Part shown: positions 58,769 through 64,000 of the stretch, piece by piece
Layout: every line of letters begins with the position of its first letter
How positions within the stretch are numbered: the stretch's first letter is position 1
NCBI GenBank assembly: GCA_015350385.1
Contig: WNKI01000002.1
Span: 6,244,700 to 6,308,699, forward strand
Reading direction: 5' to 3'
DNA from: Aculops lycopersici
Taxonomy: Eukaryota; Arthropoda; Arachnida; Trombidiformes; Eriophyidae
DNA: 64,000 nt
Notes under the pieces: model-generated
The model's database searches: none
What the model was told of the DNA's origin: nothing
Seen by the model: the letters and a program-made list of their open reading frames with translations, nothing else
Position numbers and translations under genes: made by a program

Positions 58769-59864
58769 GGCTAGTTAATGGATATGAATAGTGGAACTGA
58801 GATGATTGTTCAATTCTTTGTGAACGTGTACTTATAGTTACGTGTGAAAATATATTTGATTTATGGATGGAATATATTAGATTTTGATGGATGATTTGTA
58901 TCTTTTGACTAACCCATTGTAAAGTTTATCGAGTCTTATGAGGAGTCAAATATAACTTGTCATAGTTTGTTACCGTAAATCTCAAAACCCACTTGTTGCG
59001 CCGATGATCTCTAGAGCAGTTGTAGTTACAAGTTTTTCGATCCAAAATATATTTCTTCAAAATGTTATACTGTAAAGAAATAGATTAAGTATATTTCAAT
59101 TATCTTATGGTCAATAATGTCATGTGGTCAGTATGATTGTGGTGCATTTCAACAAGGTGGGTGCTTAGAATTTGTATATCTTGGAATTGAATGTGTTGCT
59201 GGCAGTAGTTTGTAGCTCGACATCATACTAAATTATTATGATGGTTTGACAGTTGGAATTGAATTGTTTCATAGGAATAAATCAAAGAATATATCAGACA
59301 TTTAATAAGGCATCTTAGGTCAACTCTAATTATAAAAATAGCTAATATCGATATTGGAGACCTTATTCTAGTGAAATTGTTATTGTTGTGCATCCACTGT
59401 GTGTATTTCTTTCTGTCGGGTTGTACGCTTATGAGTGTTGTGGTTCACCTACGCCGCAAATACAGTGGGCAAGCCGGTGGCGCTTCAATCGCACTCACTT
59501 TGCGCTCATCCACCGAGTGGGCTTTCTCTGTGTGTTTGTGCGCTTGTCGCCGTTCATCACTACGACCACCGATTTCGCTATCCAACAACAGAAGAGTCCG
59601 TCAGTTCAACTTGCAAGGTGCGTTTCCGTAACACACGGCCGGGTGAGACGCATACTAGCAGATAGACTGGCAAGACAGACATTGGCAAGGCATTCGCTGC
59701 ACCAGGTAATGAGGGCACATATACGGTCACAGAAACGCACAGGCAGGCAGCCAGGCGGATGGAATATAAATGTAAGAAGGCTACATCGCCAGGTAGCTAG
59801 CTAGTTGGATAGCACAAAGGGAAACGATGGAGATAGAGCGTGAGGGAAAGCAAAGTTGAAGAAA

Positions 59865-59981
59865 GGGTGTTCTATGTTACTGGACACGGGAAAGGAGGCA
59901 TGGTCGGGAGTTCGGGACCTCGGTAAAGTCCCGAAATTTAGACCACGCCTCCTTTCCCGTGTCCATAAACATAGAACACCC
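59865..59981. repeat. 117-nt fold-back (imperfect inverted repeat)
   Basis: Outer arms of 14 nt (GGGTGTTCTATGTT at 59865-59878 and its reverse complement at 59968-59981) and inner arms of 18 nt (GGACACGGGAAAGGAGGC at 59882-59899 and 59947-59964) are perfect. TGGTC (59901-59905) pairs with 59941-59945, and TTCGGGAC (59911-59918) with 59928-59935 around a 9-nt loop. Total perfect pairing is 45 bp. It could be a foldback/MITE-like insertion, an RNA hairpin (small-RNA precursor), or a local palindrome. Confidence 0.9.
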
Positions 59982-60144
59982 AAAATAGCAATAAAAATAA
60001 ATAAACAAAATATCACAACCACTTTGTCCACATTTCTCTGTGTTAAATCTCCATTGCTTTATTCCCCCTCCTACATACCGTCGCGGAGCGAGGCGCAGCC
60101 TAACGTAGCCTCCCCGACGGCCAAACCCGCGAGCGAAGCCGCGG

Positions 60145-60162
60145 TAACCGACTAGTCGGTTA
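60145..60162. repeat. 18-bp perfect palindrome
   Basis: TAACCGACTAGTCGGTTA equals its own reverse complement. It lies 18 nt beyond the PKA-RI stop codon, at the end of a G+C-rich patch with further short inverted repeats (CCGTCG...CGACGG). Confidence 0.9.
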
Positions 60163-60179
60163 TCGCGTCGATAGTTCTT

Positions 60180-61286
60180 TTAAACGGATAGTGATATAAG
60201 GGAGTTGTAATGCTCCATATTACGCTTAAGAATATCTGCTAGATTGCCCAATAGACGTTCAAATCTTGCTCTGTCTAGCTTGACACATTTAAGAGTTCCA
60301 GATGCGCGGACTGTTGCAGCACGCGGCCTATTGAATAATAAAGCAATTTCTCCAAAATAATCACCTGGCCCTAATTGGCCAACTTCAACTTGCGGCTCGT
60401 TTTCATTCTTCTGTTGTAAAACAATTGCCTTGCCCTCCTCGATGATATAAAAATCTTCACCAGCATGGCCCTGTTCAACGACAGTATGTCCATCTGGAAA
60501 GGTGATGGGAACTAGCGCATCAGCAATAGTTAATCTTTCCCATTTGTCTAGACTATCTAATATTGAGACTTTAGAAAGGAATTCTTCATACATTTTCCTC
60601 TTTCTTATTGTCGAGCCCATCAATATTCTTCGATATGTATCCCGATCGATGGCCCATAATTTAACGTCGGTTTTGGCCTTTACAGTAGCAGCACGCGGCG
60701 TTCCATAAATAAGAGCTAGCTCGCCGAAAGCTCCACTTTCGCTAATAGATGTTACAAGATTATTATTAACATAGACATCAACTTCACCCTCGTCGATAAC
60801 ATAGAAATTGTCACCTTCATCGCCTTGATTTATAATTGCTTCGCCGGCTTTATGTAAAACAGGGAACATGGCATCAAAAATATCTGCTTTCTCGCCATCA
60901 TCTAAATGACAAAATAATACATTCTTTTCGATTGCTTTTGATAATGCTGATGTTGTTTTATAATCTTTAGGTACAACTTTCTTGACATAGTTAGCAGCAT
61001 CGTCCTCTGAATAAGTTTCAGCTGATACTGCGCCTCTTCTGGGCCTAGCTTTGTTTGTTTGTTGTTGTTGAGTTTGCGGTTGTTGTTGTTGCTGATGATG
61101 TTCGTTTGATGTATTATTGCTAGTAGTAATATTTGATTGCTCGTTTAGTTGACCTTCTAATTTTGTGAAATAATCACGCAGATACGAGATGGGATTCTCC
61201 GGTTTTGTAATTAATAGATTGATGATTGATTCCCTCAAAACATTTTGTATGTCCTTCTGTTGGACGTAGTTTTTAGCCTCGTCCAT
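60180..61286 (-). CDS. PRKAR1A: cAMP-dependent protein kinase type I regulatory subunit
   Basis: This 368-residue protein inhibits the PKA catalytic subunit until cAMP binds. The N-terminal dimerization/docking helices (VQQKDIQNVLRESIINLLI, PISYLRDYF) are followed by a Ser/Asn/Gln-rich linker. The type I pseudosubstrate is RRGAVSAE, with Ala where a substrate has a phosphorylatable Ser. Two cyclic-nucleotide-binding domains follow. The first has GDEGDNFYVIDEGEVDVYV and FGELALIYGTPRAATV; the second has GHAGEDFYIIEEGKAIVL and FGEIALLFNRPRAATV. Both keep the Glu and Arg that hold cAMP. The protein ends YNSLISLSV, as in animal RI subunits. Single exon. Type I alpha or beta cannot be decided and arthropods usually have one RI gene. 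Confidence 0.97.
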   Translation of the reverse strand: MDEAKNYVQQKDIQNVLRESIINLLITKPENPISYLRDYFTKLEGQLNEQSNITTSNNTSNEHHQQQQQPQTQQQQTNKARPRRGAVSAETYSEDDAANYVKKVVPKDYKTTSALSKAIEKNVLFCHLDDGEKADIFDAMFPVLHKAGEAIINQGDEGDNFYVIDEGEVDVYVNNNLVTSISESGAFGELALIYGTPRAATVKAKTDVKLWAIDRDTYRRILMGSTIRKRKMYEEFLSKVSILDSLDKWERLTIADALVPITFPDGHTVVEQGHAGEDFYIIEEGKAIVLQQKNENEPQVEVGQLGPGDYFGEIALLFNRPRAATVRASGTLKCVKLDRARFERLLGNLADILKRNMEHYNSLISLSV

Positions 61287-62940
61287 TTTGTTAGCTTCTG
61301 ATGATGATTAGAATAATTGTATTTGTTGATTAATATATTTTATATGTTGGGTAAAGTTTTGTTGCTGTTGCTGTTTTGGTTTGTGTAGTTTTGGTTCGAT
61401 TATAATAGTTTCAGCTCGTAAATGATGAGATTGATAATAGATGAGTTTAGTTGGGTTGTTTGGATATTAATATTAGTTAGTTTGTTGTGTTGGTGGCAGC
61501 AGCAGCAGCAGCAACGACGGCGGCGACTAATAGATGGTTTGCCTCCTGCTCCGTGGGATTCCTAACTAGCAGTTATATTTCATCAAGTCGATAGTTGATT
61601 TGAGATAATATAAGAATCCAAATAGCAAAGGCTTTTGCAGCATAGCTATTCCGCCAACGCGCACTACGAGTCTTAAACCCCCCTCCCCTCTTACGCGACG
61701 ACGACGGCGGCGGCGGCGGCAGCGACGGTTACGGCGGCCGCTTGTGCATTATAGTACCGCACGGCGACTCTGCGGCTGCCAAATTGAATGTCGATGCCGA
61801 TGCCTATGCAACTGCAGCAAGCTAGCGAGCGGCTGATGGAGAAACAGAGAGACGGAGAAAGAGAGAGAGAGAGAGAGAGAGCGAAAACTAAAACTAAAAC
61901 GAAACGCAATTGCAATGAGACTGCAGCAAACGCGAAAGCAGAAGCGACGCCGCAGAAGCAGCTAACCTGCGTATAACCCAAGGGCGTCGCGCTCGCTGCT
62001 GCGAAGCCGCCCGACTCGTCCTCTATCCTCTGCTCCTGCTATGGGAGAAGAAGATAGTTAAGGCGCAATGCTGCAAACTCTCAATTCAACTAGCAGGCGC
62101 ACACACTTTCGCTTTCGGAACCGCATTTAGGAAGCAGCAGTAGCTAGCTACAACAATAACAACAACAACATTCATTGAAAGTTGCAACACATCATGTAGG
62201 CAATCTGCGCTAACTGCAGTCTGTAGTGTATTTTACTCTTCGCACGTACAGTATAGTGCATAAAAGAATGCGATTTAGTGTGCCAAACTATTACTGGCAA
62301 ATAGTGCACTTGCTCTATTCTGTTACGACGATTTGTATTGATGTTGAGCAAAGCTAACCGAGAACCACTAGCTTCCCATTGCCCTTTGAATCCTCAAGCA
62401 GTTAGCCGCAACAAACATTAGTCTTTCTCCTCTCTCTCTCTCTCTCTCTTACTAGTTGCCGGTATCGGCGGGCGCCGCCACGGTTCTGGCTGTGGCGGCT
62501 CAGTTTACTGGGGAGGCCTGGTTTCGGAAAGAACTTTTGCATCGCCGCTGGAGACTGATTTTACCAAGACCGCGGGCTCGCGTCACGCCCACTTGTCCGC
62601 TTGGCGCGGTGATTTGCTTGCACCTTGCGGGATTGCAACACTCAGAGAGCCACAAAGACAGCACCAATTACAACAACAACAACAACATCGTCATAATCAT
62701 CTACCATTCGCGACTCTAAAGCGAGCTAAATTAAGTTTTGGCCTAGTAGTCGAGTGAAATCGAAACCAAGAGCCAAGTCAAAGGGCGAGATTTTACCGCT
62801 ACTAATGCTGCTGTTGTCTAGAAAAAAATTGTGGCCACCACGATTGATACGCTCATGGTCAGACAATCAAATCAGTAAACAAACAAAACAAAAAGATAAA
62901 ATATAGAACTAGAAATTATTTATTTATTGCTAAGTTGCAA
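61287..62940. other. Intergenic region upstream of PKA-RI and of the carrier gene
   Basis: There is no supported gene. It contains GCA triplets (61498-61512), a G+C-rich triplet patch (61690-61750), GA runs (61856-61882) and CT runs (62428-62449). The divergent PKA-RI and carrier genes share this promoter interval. Open frames at 61691-61981 are low-complexity. Confidence 0.45.
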
Positions 62941-63054
62941 ATGGCAATCCATGGACTGGATTCCATCAAGACAACTAGAGCAGTAGTCGCCTCGATAACG
63001 ACAACAACAATAATAACAACAGCAACCACCATCACTACCAGCGTCGCCAACAAG
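62941..63054 (+). CDS. Candidate first exon of the SLC25A42-type carrier
   Basis: An ATG at 62941 opens 38 codons, mostly Thr/Ile, ending TSVANK at a donor-like AAG|GTACTC. Joining it in phase 0 to a possible acceptor at 63173-63175 (ACGTAG) gives TSVANK-RIMIITSLISG. This fits the position of the human N-terminus before its SSLLSG motif. The acceptor lacks a pyrimidine tract, so this remains tentative. Confidence 0.3.
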
Positions 63055-63181
63055 GTACTCGTCCAGCCTAATCTGTCATCATCAATAACACTTATTATAC
63101 GAGAGCACGACAACAAACATCACCACGACGTTTAAAACGTCGAAAACGACGACCACGACGACGACGATAACGTAGAGGATA

Positions 63182-64000
63182 ATGATAATTACATCGCTCA
63201 TATCGGGGGCAGTTGCTGGTGGTGTTGCAAAAACTTTTATTGCCCCACTTGATAGAACTAAGATTCATTTTCAAATCCACGACTCCAAATTCTCAATCAA
63301 TGAAGCTCTAAAATATTTACATAATACCTACACAAATCATGGAGTTCTCGCCTTGTGGCGAGGCAATTCGGCCACCATGGTCCGTATATTACCCTACGCT
63401 GCCTTACAATATTGTAGCCATGAACAATTTAAAATATTGCTCAAAGTTGATACAAACGAAAGAAAGAAGGATGGAAAGGCCAAGAGTTTCTTGGCTGGCT
63501 CTCTAGCTGGATTAGTGTCCTCTATTTGCACTTATCCATTGGACTTGGCGAGGGCTAGAATGGCCGTATCGAATAGTGAGAAAACCATTAGATTGACAGA
63601 TATTTTTAGAACCATTGTGATTAAAGATGGTTATTTGGCTTTATATAGAGGCTGTCTACCATCAATTATCGGTATCGTACCCTATGCAGGTGTTACCTTT
63701 TTCACCTACGAGACTGCGAAGCGTTTACACTACGAGTATACACAAAAACAGGAACCACATCATCTAGAGCGAATGGCCTTCGGTGCATTGGCTGGATTAT
63801 TTGGTCAGTCGGCCTCGTATCCGTTGGATGTAGTTAGACGGCGGATGCAAACAAGTGCCACCAAATTGGGCATGGTGGAAACAGCAATCAAGATAATCAG
63901 TGATCCAAATCCATTCAGATCTATGTATAAGGGCCTTAGCTTGAATTGGGTCAAAGGTCCAATTTCGGTTGGTATTAGTTTTACAACATTCGATTTATTA
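63182..64000 (+). CDS. SLC25A42: Mitochondrial carrier of the SLC25A42 (CoA/ADP) type, partial at window edge
   Basis: The frame is open from the ATG at 63182 to the window end (273 codons), with all three mitochondrial-carrier repeats. These carry APLDRTK, YPLDLARARM and YPLDVVRRRM at the PxDxxR/K positions, and LWRGNSATMVRILPYAALQY, LYRGCLPSIIGIVPYAGVTF and YKGLSLNWVKGPISVGISFT at the repeat ends. This matches SLC25A42, which moves coenzyme A and adenosine nucleotides across the inner mitochondrial membrane, more closely than the SLC25A16 or ATP-Mg/phosphate carriers. Fewer than about 20 residues should be missing at the right. An in-frame TAG sits 9 nt upstream of the ATG, so either the N-terminus is short or an upstream exon joins here. 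Confidence 0.95.
   Translation, partial: MIITSLISGAVAGGVAKTFIAPLDRTKIHFQIHDSKFSINEALKYLHNTYTNHGVLALWRGNSATMVRILPYAALQYCSHEQFKILLKVDTNERKKDGKAKSFLAGSLAGLVSSICTYPLDLARARMAVSNSEKTIRLTDIFRTIVIKDGYLALYRGCLPSIIGIVPYAGVTFFTYETAKRLHYEYTQKQEPHHLERMAFGALAGLFGQSASYPLDVVRRRMQTSATKLGMVETAIKIISDPNPFRSMYKGLSLNWVKGPISVGISFTTFDLL

Larger units (their letters stand above)
58769..60179. other. Intergenic region between the phosphatase and PKA-RI genes
   Basis: The left part is A+T-rich promoter-side sequence of the phosphatase. From 59370 it becomes G+C-richer and includes a 117-nt fold-back (59865-59981) and a G+C-rich, palindrome-rich patch (60070-60170). The open frames at 59371-59804 and 59856-60155 are not convincing proteins; the last crosses the fold-back. 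Confidence 0.45.

Noticed and set aside
59856..60155. 99-codon plus-strand frame over the fold-back
   Set aside because: Its sequence follows both arms of the inverted repeat and the palindromic patch, so the open frame is a by-product of those repeats.
61691..61981. 96-codon minus-strand frame with Ser-Leu repeats and a hydrophobic start
   Set aside because: Translation of a CT/GA repeat and GCC-type triplets; it lies in the PKA-RI 5' region with no support.
1..64000. CRISPR arrays, bacterial operons, phage or virus-derived genes
   Set aside because: The window is eukaryotic with spliced genes, TATA boxes and poly(A) signals; no direct-repeat/spacer pattern and no viral protein was recognised.

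Overview
The window is eukaryotic and almost certainly arthropod. It carries orthologs of metazoan or arthropod genes: a caudal-type homeobox, ADAM17/TACE, a collagen XV/XVIII (multiplexin) gene with an endostatin domain, a Ptp10D/Ptp4E-like R3 receptor tyrosine phosphatase, PKA regulatory subunit I, a ZNF341-type zinc-finger factor, pelota, SUV3, methionyl-tRNA synthetase, cyclin K, Rrp6/EXOSC10, eL37, DUSP19, MTMR9, an ELOVL elongase and an SLC25A42 carrier. The striking property is how few introns there are. Proteins of 700-1600 residues (ADAM17, SUV3, ZNF341, the receptor phosphatase) are each one open exon. The few introns I can place are short, and several sit right at the 5' end (after codon 1 in eL37, after about codon 14 in pelota, after about codon 75 in DUSP19). 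Genes are dense, roughly one per 2.5 kb. Such streamlining is known in eriophyoid mites, so a small mite is my best guess; this is inference, not proof.

Layout. 1-5.3 kb: non-coding flank, an unrecognised Cys-cluster protein (+), and an ELOVL elongase (-). 5.3-9 kb: no clear gene, GA repeats, a 96-N assembly gap flanked by what look like two versions of one sequence, and a possible retroelement scrap. 9-15.3 kb: ADAM17 (+), cyclin K (+), DUSP19 with an altered active-site loop (+), and an unknown basic protein with a TATA promoter (-). 15.3-27.6 kb: a LAMP-like secreted protein (+), EXOSC10/Rrp6 (-), ZNF341-like (-), a small coiled-coil protein (-), and spliced eL37 (+). 27.6-37.5 kb: two nearly identical copies of an MTMR9 pseudophosphatase (-) flanking the multiplexin gene (+); the left copy has lost 153 codons in frame. 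37.5-44 kb: tRNA-Leu(CAG) (-), an acidic secreted protein with a TATA box (+), SUV3 helicase (-), and pelota (+). 44-51.5 kb: a 4.7 kb stretch with no recognised gene, then the caudal-type homeodomain exon (+) and cytosolic MetRS (-). 52-61.3 kb: a small unknown ORF (+), a TMEM126-like protein (+), the R3 receptor phosphatase (-), an interval with a 117-nt fold-back and an 18-bp palindrome, and PKA-RI (-). 62.9-64 kb: an SLC25A42-type mitochondrial carrier (+) running off the right edge.

There is no operon-like or pathway cluster; this is ordinary mixed housekeeping and developmental gene content. The observations most worth a second look are the DUSP19 ortholog with two extra residues in its catalytic P-loop, the very recent MTMR9 duplication with an in-frame deletion, the multiplexin with a nearly vanished collagen helix and a long acidic hinge, an Rrp6 that appears to lack its N-terminal PMC2NT domain, the 117-nt fold-back, and several short protein-like open stretches that fit no gene I recognise. 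I did not find a convincing wholly new system.
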